From JAHELQ01 sp965603365 (GTDB lineage Bacteria > Acidobacteriota > Aminicenantia > UBA2199), in the NCBI GenBank assembly GCA_965603365.1, contig CBFDCR010000015.1, positions 1-64,000 of the forward strand: 64,000 bases of DNA, written 5' to 3'. The position numbers and the translations under genes are program-made. The notes beneath the pieces were generated by a model. That model ran no database searches. It had not been told where the DNA came from and was given only the letters and a program-made list of their open reading frames with translations. This document shows positions 17,101 to 26,000 of the stretch, piece by piece. Within the stretch, counting starts at the first letter, position 1. Each line of letters opens with the position of its first letter.

Positions 17101-20066
17101 GGGGTCTCAACATCGATTGGCAGGTAGGCACCGCCAGCCTTAAGTATGCCAAATAGAGCGACTATCATTTCGATGGAACGTTTCACCATAACAACCGCAA
17201 TCGTATTGGGCCCGACATTTTCCTTTCTCAAAACTGCTGCCAATTGGTTGACACGATGATTTAACTGCCGGTATGTCAGGCTCTCATAAAGAACCAATCT
17301 CCGCCGCCGCGCCTCTTTATGTTGGCTCACTTTCAAATTCGTATCCATATAATGCCGACTCACCCTGGAATTTAGATCATCGTCTTTGAAATAGATATAC
17401 GGATAATTAAGATAGTCTAAGGCCGAATAATCGCTGTCCGGTTGGAAGTTGGCCCGGCTGAATTCCAGGAAATCTTCAAAAGTAGAGGCACGAGAATACA
17501 TATTATACCGTCCGGCATGACCGGTGATGGGCGCACCGGGTTGTGCATGAAGACGGGCCCAATGCAGTTCACTCAAACAGCTAAAGCGCCTCATCAAGCC
17601 GGCTAAAACCCTCTCACTCTCCCTGATGTCCCCCGGCGTAAAATAGGGTAGACCGGCAATTAAATTAATGCGGACTTCGACGTTGCCGTACTTTTCACAT
17701 TCGGCCAGGAAAGCCTCAATTTCACGGTCGGTTGGCTGGGGTTTAACCTGGCCGGTCTCAGACAACTGCATTCTATGCCTCTCTGAAAGGCTGGCCACAT
17801 CAAGGTTCCAAAAAACGTATTTAAACGTTTCCCGGCTGTATTCTATCAAATCGGGTGAAGGGGGGGTGAGGTTGCCCAGGATACAAAAATGAGAAGAGAG
17901 ATCGATCTCCCCCCATATCCTTTTACAATACGCCAATAGATCCGAGTTAGGGGCATCAAAATCAAAAAAGAAGGTGGAAGTATATTTTTGGGCCTCTATA
18001 ATATCCTGACGGACCTGCCGGGCATCTCTCCTAAAAAGAGTCGAACGGCCGGAAGTCTTCCGGTGAGCCGCACGGCAGCCGCCGCAATAAAGACAGTTCT
18101 TTTCACACCCCTTATGGGTATAGATAAAAAAAGAACCGAAGAGGGAAGAATGGTCAGAGATCAATATATCATCGAGATTGGATAAAAAGATAGCGGCGGC
18201 ATTCGTCTCATCTTCTTTGTAGGTTATGGGGGTATGGATGAGTTTCCCATTTCTTTTGTAAAAACAATTTTGAATGGAATCGTTCCCCCTGCATATCTCC
18301 AGTAACGGCACTTCACCATCTCCACAGACCACGTAATCGACAGTTTCGTATTGAGATATCTCCCCAGGATAGTAAGAGGCCGTATTCCCCCCCAACACCA
18401 CCTTAATTTTATTAGAAAATTCCTTAACGGTATGACACATTTCAAGTACCCGGGCGATGTGGGGAAACCATTTCATGCTGATGGCAACAATTTTCGGCTT
18501 GACCCGGTTCAAAAGCCCTTTGATATTTTCCCTGAGAGCCTCTCCACTCCAATCGGAATCATAAAACCGGCAGTAAGTTTTAATACCCCTCCGATATAAG
18601 AAGGAAGCCAGGTACAACAAGCCTGTGGTAGGCATGCCCGGCGTATCTCCCAGAAATAATACCTCCGCCTCCGCCAACTTCTTGTTCTCCATCAGGATGT
18701 CCTGGGGAGGCACTTCATGTCTATGGGCAGCATCATCGCCGAATAAATCTACCGGCAGGCTTTTAAGTCGCGATGTTTCCATACAAAAACCGGTCAATTC
18801 GATCAGATGGCAGCGATAGAGCCATTTAATGACCGTGACGAAATCTTCAAACCGGCCATTTAGGCTGATTTCTTGTTTTTGATTAAAGTGAACGGCAATT
18901 TCCAGGATATCCTCAACCCCACCGGCGTACAGGGCGACCCTGATCTTCACATCCTTTAAAAAGCGCCAGAGCGATTTTGCATTGGCCCGCCCATCGAATA
19001 AGCTTAACAATTTAAATAGACTCCCGTTTAAGAGAACGCTATTGTGCCGGTGGGTCTTGATGAGCTTATAGATAGTTTCCCCTCCTCCCTTCGGTTTTAT
19101 TTCCGCTACAAAAATAAAGGGATTCTTTTGAAAACAACAAGCCCCTATTTTTTCGAAAAGATCGGCATGAGCGATCTCCGATTCCAACTCGTCATAAATA
19201 TCCCCCAACTCAACCGGAATACACACGGCAATATTGTGGGGAGTTCTTTCGACCTGATCTTCAAACCAGGCGTTAAGGGTTTTATCTCCAGGGAACCGGG
19301 CTGCCGTTTCATTAAAATCGTGCAGTACTTTTTTCCTTTCGTCCCCTGAAATGAGTTCGATCTCCGCCAGCTTATTCCCCGGATGAAGAGAAACGCGGTC
19401 TAAAACCCGCAGATAATATCCTGAAATTTTCTGGATGGTCGATCGTTTGAAGAGCTTCGTGTTATAATCGATGACCCCCTCCAGGCCGCCGGTAACTCTC
19501 AAAATCGAAATGGTCAAATCGTTGGCCGATGAATGAATGGTGTCGGAAACGAGCGCCTTTTGGTGAATATTCTCTAATAAAAACATCATCCTGGTAAATG
19601 AGAAGTCTGGGGCGTCCAACCCGGGAACACTATCGAGGCGATAGTGTTGATTCTTGAAGCCATCGATAAGCGCCTGCTTAACCTTCACCAATAAATCCTC
19701 AAAAGAGAGTTCATCGTATAAAACCACCCGGGCTACGATGAATGTATTAAACTCATAAGGCTCACCGCTGCTGGAATAAACCGGGACAGCCGTCATGATG
19801 TCATTTTTTTGTGTATATTTAAAGACCAGTATTTTAAAAGCAGACAACAATACGACATAAAGGAGTAGATCCACCCCGCTGCTGAATGCCAACAGCCTGT
19901 CGGCTAACGCCTTAGGCAAGGAAATGGGAAAGCTCCCCCCCGAGTAATCCGCCGTCCGGTGAAAATCGGTAGGCAGACGGGTTTCATCGATTTCACCGGA
20001 CAATATGCTCTGCCAGTACCGCTTCGCCCTCTCAAATTCCTTTATTGAAAATATCTCTTTGGCCAT
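14181..20066 (-). CDS. NRPS-E: one module with radical SAM-interrupted A domain, T, C
   Basis: 1961 residues. Order: C-terminal condensation lobe (1-240, no HHxxxDG); A-domain start (VLHDFNETAARFP); PqqD-like + B12 + radical SAM insert (about 285-928); A1-A10 with A3 YTSGTTGKPKG near 1055; T domain LGGHS (Ser about 1455); full condensation domain with HHIIADG near 1638. It ends in SDFGFSN, one of the recurring acidic/aromatic tails. The specificity positions read roughly D-G-S-S-V-A-E-V-T, which matches no code I know, so the monomer is unassigned. It would add one residue and pass the chain through its C-terminal condensation domain to the Asp module of NRPS-F. The ATG is separated from the NRPS-D stop by a single base, with GGGGAAAG upstream, so the two are probably translationally coupled. 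Confidence 0.92.
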   Translation of the reverse strand: MAKEIFSIKEFERAKRYWQSILSGEIDETRLPTDFHRTADYSGGSFPISLPKALADRLLAFSSGVDLLLYVVLLSAFKILVFKYTQKNDIMTAVPVYSSSGEPYEFNTFIVARVVLYDELSFEDLLVKVKQALIDGFKNQHYRLDSVPGLDAPDFSFTRMMFLLENIHQKALVSDTIHSSANDLTISILRVTGGLEGVIDYNTKLFKRSTIQKISGYYLRVLDRVSLHPGNKLAEIELISGDERKKVLHDFNETAARFPGDKTLNAWFEDQVERTPHNIAVCIPVELGDIYDELESEIAHADLFEKIGACCFQKNPFIFVAEIKPKGGGETIYKLIKTHRHNSVLLNGSLFKLLSLFDGRANAKSLWRFLKDVKIRVALYAGGVEDILEIAVHFNQKQEISLNGRFEDFVTVIKWLYRCHLIELTGFCMETSRLKSLPVDLFGDDAAHRHEVPPQDILMENKKLAEAEVLFLGDTPGMPTTGLLYLASFLYRRGIKTYCRFYDSDWSGEALRENIKGLLNRVKPKIVAISMKWFPHIARVLEMCHTVKEFSNKIKVVLGGNTASYYPGEISQYETVDYVVCGDGEVPLLEICRGNDSIQNCFYKRNGKLIHTPITYKEDETNAAAIFLSNLDDILISDHSSLFGSFFIYTHKGCEKNCLYCGGCRAAHRKTSGRSTLFRRDARQVRQDIIEAQKYTSTFFFDFDAPNSDLLAYCKRIWGEIDLSSHFCILGNLTPPSPDLIEYSRETFKYVFWNLDVASLSERHRMQLSETGQVKPQPTDREIEAFLAECEKYGNVEVRINLIAGLPYFTPGDIRESERVLAGLMRRFSCLSELHWARLHAQPGAPITGHAGRYNMYSRASTFEDFLEFSRANFQPDSDYSALDYLNYPYIYFKDDDLNSRVSRHYMDTNLKVSQHKEARRRRLVLYESLTYRQLNHRVNQLAAVLRKENVGPNTIAVVMVKRSIEMIVALFGILKAGGAYLPIDVETPGERVRFMLQEAQAEILLTEKTVGCRLPAGAFTGTVICLDEETEGPNSVQNPVRLNSSSDLAYVIYTSGTTGKPKGVLAHHRGVVNYTLWRHKTCEYTGSDITLQPLTYCFDGFGSNLYSSLLSGGKLVCIPESKKWDFDYIRKIIKDCRVTNVSLIPLMYEAILDGACKGDLESLRFVVLAGEGAGALLVKRSVESHPHIKLINEYGPTEAAVTAAAKVGMDYRDTTVVGKPIMNSRMFILDGSLGPAPIGLPGEICLGGVGLSWGYLNGPELTAQKFLLSPLEDKQRIYKTGDLGRWLPNGDVEILGRLDHQVKIRGNRVDLTEIERQMIKYDGVKEAVVVSGPPLIGENNVGPLADEGRMNRLYGYWVGNKDIEEAEFRNFLARYLPEYMIPSGFFHLEALPIAVNGKVDRKALALPKTLFSRQYTAPEDPVEEKLVEIWAEILGIDKTKIGVDDNFFELGGHSLKGTVLIARIQQDLSVKFSLGVMFKKPTVRELARHIKGLDKDEFRAIQPAQPREYYALSASQKRLFFHQQIRMADTSYNLVSLVQLEGLLNTERLSAAFEDLIKRHEGLRTSFLIVKNEPVQKIHTEVDFKVDYYEADPLDGGLAEILKKFIRPFDLARPPLLRIGLIKLEDERYTLLVDIHHIIADGISVGILFREFMALYTGEVLPPVTLHYKDFAEWQNSGRVRQEMREQEKYWLGRFEKGVPTLNIIADYQRPGQQSFAGDCVHFELNIEETAALREMAVAAEATLYIVLLTIFNILLFKISGQEDIVVGTGTAGRRHADLQPIIGMFINMLVLRNCPTGEKSFMAFLGEVRERTLSDFENQEYPFDDLVENLAKNRDFSRNPLFQVVFELQNIDVFSGHLPEVSIPGLKATPLDYNRKISRFDICWLAALDNGQLFFTVQHCSKLFKRDTIERYVAYYREIVSAILINPQITLQDISISSGFLSAKLNVPADSFSDFGFSN
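17283..19214 (-). other. Embedded PqqD-like + B12-binding + radical SAM cassette in NRPS-E (before A1)
   Basis: About 640 residues lie between the A start (HNIAVCIP) and A1 (SLTYRQLNHRV), at the same site as in NRPS-F. The order is: winged-helix-like part (SVLLNGSLFKLLSLFDG, later IKWLYRCHLIEL); B12-like part (LFLGDTPGMPTTG near 470, LGGNTASYY, CGDGEVPLL near 580); radical SAM cluster motif C654-x3-C658-x2-C661 (HKGCEKNCLYCGGC). It resembles the NRPS-F copy along its length, so one cassette was duplicated with its module. Confidence 0.88.
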
Positions 20067-20067
20067 G

Positions 20068-23000
20068 TTAACTTTCCCCTGTCACACAGTCAACACTCTT
20101 AATGAAATCTACACGCTGAAGCCTGTCAAAAAACGATTCGTCCTGCCTGATTTTGGAGACCAGTTTACTCTTTTCCCGGTCTGTCAAAATCTCTATTGTC
20201 CGAATTTTTATGTGGTGATTATCCAGCACCGAAGTGACGATCCTTTTAAAATAACCGCTAAACCGTTTTATCGTCTCTCGCTTGAATAATGCTGTGCTGT
20301 ACTGGAGGGAAAAACCGAGGCCAGCGGCAACCTCTTGCCCCATTAACGTCAAATCGTAGAGAGAAATGTTCCGCTGCAGCGGATATGGGGTAACCGTCAA
20401 TCCTTTAAGTTTTAACGGCGGGAACTCCAGGTTTTGCAAACCGAACATGACATTAAAGATCGGGTGTTCTCCGCTGTTCCTGATCTTTACCTTGTTGGCC
20501 AAAAGGGCCTCAAACGGATAATCCTGATTGTCGAAGGCTTCCAACGTTCCTTGCCGGACTTCTCCCAGGAATTCTATAAATGATTTTCCCGGCACCGGGA
20601 AGTTCCGCAGAGCCAGTGTATTAACAAACATGCCAATGACCTGCTGTAACTCCTCATGGTTTCGTCCGGCCGCTGCCGTGCCCACAACGATATCTTCCTG
20701 GCTGCCGATCTTATGCAATAGGATATAAAAGATGGTTAACAAAACAACAAACAGAGTTGTTCCCTGGTCTAAAGCCATCTTCTTCAACCCTTTTGTCTTC
20801 TCTTTACCGAGTCGAAAGGAGACGACATCCCCTGCCAGTTTGCCCGCTGCCGGTCCTGGATAATCGGTCGGTATCTTTAATACCGGGATGGCCCTTTCGA
20901 ATTGCTGCAGCCAGTAGGTCTGCTGAACCTCCAGGGCAGCTTCCTTTTGGGCACCGCCCTGCCAGACCGCATAATCTTTGTATTGAATTCTTAAAGGAGG
21001 CAGAACCCTTCCATCGAACAATCCTGTAAACTCCCCAATAAGGACTCCTGCCGAAACACCATCCGAAATAATATGATGCATATCGATTGTCATCACATAT
21101 TCCCTTTCCGCCATATCGGCCAGCCCCACCCTCAGCAGAGGCGGCTGCTTTAGATCAAAAGGCCGGACAAACCGGTTCACTATGTCCCGATGAAAAGATG
21201 AGTCGAAATGACCGCCACTGCGGTTCAGCTTATAGTACTCAATCGGGAACTCGATATCCACCGGCGCAGCAATTTTTTGGACCGGTTCATCCCCCACCAC
21301 TAAAAACGAAGTCCTGAAGCTTTCATGCCGATTGATCAATCTACGAAAAGTCGTTGCCAGTTCATCTACTTTCAAGTCCCCCTTCAGGACCAGTGCAGAA
21401 GTAATATTATAGCCGGTGGATTTTTCATCCACGTGGTGAGCGGCAAACAATCTTTTTTGAGCAGAAGATAAAGGGTATACTTCTCTTTTTTCCACCGCTT
21501 CAATAGACGAATACTCACTTTCAGCGGTATTTCTGATATATTCGGCAATGCCCCTGATCCTGGGATTTTTGAATACCACCGCCATTGGTAACCGGGTTTG
21601 AAATGCCTTATGTATCTTCTGGATCAACACAGTAGCCTTCAAGGAGTGTCCTCCCAGTTCAAAAAAATTGGCGTCTGTGCCAATCAACTCTTTTTCGATC
21701 CCCAACACATCGGACCATATTTCAGCCAACCTCTCTTCTATAAAATCAGCCGGTGCCGCATATGAGGCCTCGGGTTTCACTTTTGGATCGGGAAGTCCTC
21801 GTCTGTCTACTTTCCCGTTTGGGGTCAGGGGCATCTGTCCCAGATGCACAAAATAAGAAGGTATCATATAATCCGGCAGCTCCCTAGACAGGTACTGCCT
21901 TATCTCCGCGGCTCCCAACTCCCGGTCCGCCACCAAATAAGCGCACAGGTATTTATCTTTATGCTCATCCGTCTTTAACTGAACCACAGCCTCTTTGATT
22001 TCACCGTGATTCAACAGCAGGCTCTCTATCTCACCCAGTTCGACTCGAAATCCTCTTATCTTTACCTGGTGATCGATTCTCCCCAAAAACTCTATGCTGC
22101 CATCCGGCAGCCATCTGGCCAGATCCCCGGTTTGATAAAACCTCTCCTCTCCATGCAGTAAGCTGCTTGCCACTCCCGGCAAAATCGAAATAAATCTATC
22201 ATTGGTCAATTTTTCCCTGCCCCAATACCCCCGGCCCACCTGTTCGCCCCCCACGAACAACTCCCCGGCCACTCCAACAGGCTGAAGCTGTTTATGCTTA
22301 TCCAGTACGTATATGCCGGTATTCAATATGGGCTGCCCGATGGGTGGGAGATCGGGTATCGGGCCTTCCGGATTCATCGTTAAAGCAGTTACTACATGGG
22401 TCTCCGAAGGGCCGTAATGATTGTGCAAATAGACATTTTGTTCTTTCAAAAATTTCCTGAACCTCCGGGTAACCACTACCTGCTCTCCAGCCGTCTGGAT
22501 ATGCCTGGCACAAGAGGGGAAACGGTGAATATAATCTTCCTGGCCAAAAACCACATTTAGAAACGACATCGGCAGGAACAGGGTCTTGATGTCACCCTGC
22601 TCTACTATTTTGAAGAGATTCAAGATATCCCCTCTTAACTCTCCGGGAATCAAGAGCAATTCTCCTCCTGCCAGAAGTGCGGAAAAAATCTCGTGGAAAG
22701 AGGCGTCAAAACTCAGAGAAGCAAATTGTAAAACACTCCGGCAATCGATATTGGTATACCGGTGGTGATGGGCCATCAGGTTAACGAGATTGCGGTGTTC
22801 CAGCATCACCCCTTTGGGCCTGCCGGTGGAGCCGGAGGTGTAGATAACGTACGCCAAATCACGGCCTGTACTCGTATGCCCCATGTTCGTTGTAGGTAAA
22901 TCACGCCACCTATCGGCAGCCCGGTCGACCGGGACAATCTCCCGGCAGGCCCCTCTCAAGCGGTTCCGGTCATCTTCATTTAAAAAGGCAATGCCATGAA

Positions 23001-26000
23001 TTTTCTCCAGGATATCTTTGCCGGGGAGTTTGTTGCCGTTCTCCATTATCTTGTCGATGAGTTCACCAAAACTGTACTCCCCCTCCCCCAGAACCGCCAG
23101 ATCGACATCCGGGTCTTGAAGCATCTCCCGGTAATCGCTGGTGGCGTAGGGCCCGCCGGCAACAATGGGAACATCCGGCTGCCATTGTTTGATTAGAAAG
23201 ACGGCGGTATGGAAAAAATCTTTATCATACGACAGAGTCCTGATTCCTATTACATGGGGATTTAAATCGGCAATGATCACCCTTAACTCTTCAAAGCTGT
23301 CAAAATCGACCCTGGATTTCGCCACCCTTCCACGGATTCGAGTTCCAAACCGATCGTTGAGATAAGACATTAAATACATGAGTCCCAGTGGTTCCTCTAC
23401 CATATCATAAAGCATCCCTTGACTCTGACTACTGAAAAGCAGGGATAAATCCAGCAATAAAACCCGGAAGGCATCAGGAGACTCATCCCTGGGGGGAAAG
23501 TATTTCCGGATCTCTTCGTTAAATTCAGGCACCGACATCCAGTCGTCCGGTAAGAACCGGGCCTCACCAAATTCGTCCGCCGAGATTCCGGCCAATTGCA
23601 GGATATCGGAAAACTTACCAATGTCGGCGGGTAAATAGCTGTCATACTTCTGAACCAATTCGTCTGCCGTTAAAATTTTTAATTGATTGGGCAACAGACA
23701 CAGCAACCGCTCTTTATCCAGAAAGTATTCGCCCATGAACTGTGCCTGATACTGCTGCACAAAACCTTTCGAGAAGGGCAATGTTTCGGGCAGCTCGTGG
23801 TAGGCGAGTTGAACAGACCTTTTAATGCGCTCGTCAGAGACGCCGTGCTCCAGGGCCAGATTATACATAGCGGTATTGGGATAGATCTTCAAAATATTCA
23901 AATTGGGAAAGTGGATCCATCTTAACTCTTTCAGAAATTCCAGGGTCATACGGGCTTCGGCCTCCGTTTCCGTGGGAAAACCGATCATCAATTCCATTTC
24001 CAATAACACCCGGGGATAATTTTTTACGATATACTCCACGATATCCTTAAACTGTTCCAGGTTTAAATTCTTATTGATTAACTTCTGAATCCTGGGGGAA
24101 GCAGACTCAAGAGCCAGGTCGATGTTGACCGTACCGGCTTCCATCATCCGGTCGATGTACTCCCTGGTCAGGATATCGCCCCGCAGCCCATTGGGAAAAA
24201 ACAATTGTATATTGAGTTTCCGCCGGATGATCTCCTCGAATAAGCATGCGCCGTTATCCCGGCTCAGGTTAAAAATATCATCGATAAAGACAAATCTCCT
24301 AATCCCGGCATCGTAACAGGCCAGGATTTCTCGAAGGATGCCATCTGACCCCCGACTGACATGCCGCTTTGGCCAGATTTTATGGCAAAAGGCACAATTA
24401 AAAGGGCAACCGCGGGTGGCTTGCAGTGAGACCGAATGTTTCACCATGGCGATCCCAATGTGTTGGTGGTACTTCTCATAGCTTACCAACGTTCTATCGG
24501 GCAGCGGAAGCCGGTCAAAATCTTCAATTTGCTTCCGGGGAGGTGTCACAATTGGAGAAAACCCAGGAGACTGATCGGCTTTTAAAGTAAAAGCTGAAAA
24601 ACGGTTCAGGCTTTTTTCTTTTAAAAATAGAATCGATGCCTCAGAATCCTGCAGGTAGTATAAAATCCTCCTTTCCGGATACGCCGGGTCTAAAGGTAGA
24701 CACGCCCCCCCAGCCTTCATGACGGCCAGGACAGCAGTCACCATCTCCGGTGAACGCTCTATCATTAGGCCGGCGATACTGCCGGGTTCCACCCGGAAAC
24801 ACAGAGACAACCTGGCCAGTCGATTGGCCTCTTCGTTTAATTTTCGATATGTCATTTTTTGGTCTTTGTATATCAAGGCGATACAACCGGGGGTCCTGGC
24901 TACCTGCTCTTCAAATAGTTCATGAAGAGCCTTATTGCTAACGTCATCCGACCTCAAATTATTAAACTCATACAGCAGTCTTTGTTTCTCCTCAACCGGT
25001 AAAATTGAGGCTTTATCTACCAGGCATCCCGGCTCACCTATAAATATCTCCAGAATCCTGGTAAAATAGCCCATCATAATCTCCATCCCCTTTTTCCCAA
25101 ACACAGCGGAATTGTAGTTGATAACCGCCCGAAACCCGCCGAAGGTCGTATCAATGGTAAAGTCCATCAGCATATTGGTAATCGCCTGCCCATAGACAGA
25201 AAGGTCTTCCTGCCAATTATCTTCCGTATCTTCCTGTCTAAGCTGGCGATAGACATGGAAATCTATAAAATTAAACAAAGTATCAAATACCGGATTTTTT
25301 TCCTGGGTCTTCTCCCCGATAATCCTCAATATCTCAAACAAGGATATCCTGTCATGGCGCTTCAACGCCTGCATCTTCTCGTCTATCACTGCCAGGTAAT
25401 CCGACCATTTTAACCGCTCCGGGATTTTTATCCTGAAGGGCACTGTATTTAAAAAACATCCCAGGATCTTCTCGCCATCTTCACAAAGGGGCCTGTTATT
25501 GGCCACCAATCCCACCACCAGGTCGCTCTCAAATGAGAACATATTCAACATATATACATATGCGCCAAAACATAGATTCTTGACTGTCGTATTGTGGGAT
25601 TCGGCAGCAGCCTTCAGCCGGTTTAGCAGGTTCCGTTTTAGATTATAAGTGCAGGTCCTGGTTTCCGGTAAACCATTTTCTCCGAATACAGTTGAGATGT
25701 CCAGCCTCCTATAATCCATTAGTTCGCTGCGCCAGTAATCTATGGATGCGTTCTCTTGTTTTTCGACAATTTGCTCAACTACAAATTCCCTGTAATCAGC
25801 CTTTAACCTCAGGGGCACAAAACCTGGATTTGACTTTAATTCCAGGTAAGTATTGTTGAGCTCTGTCATGAAGAGGGCGACACTCCAACCGTCGAGAATG
25901 GCATGATGTGCCACCAGCACCACACAGATATTCTCCTGATCCAGCCCGAAGATTCTCAACCGCCACAACGGTGGGACAGCCAGATCAAGGGGGTTTTGCC

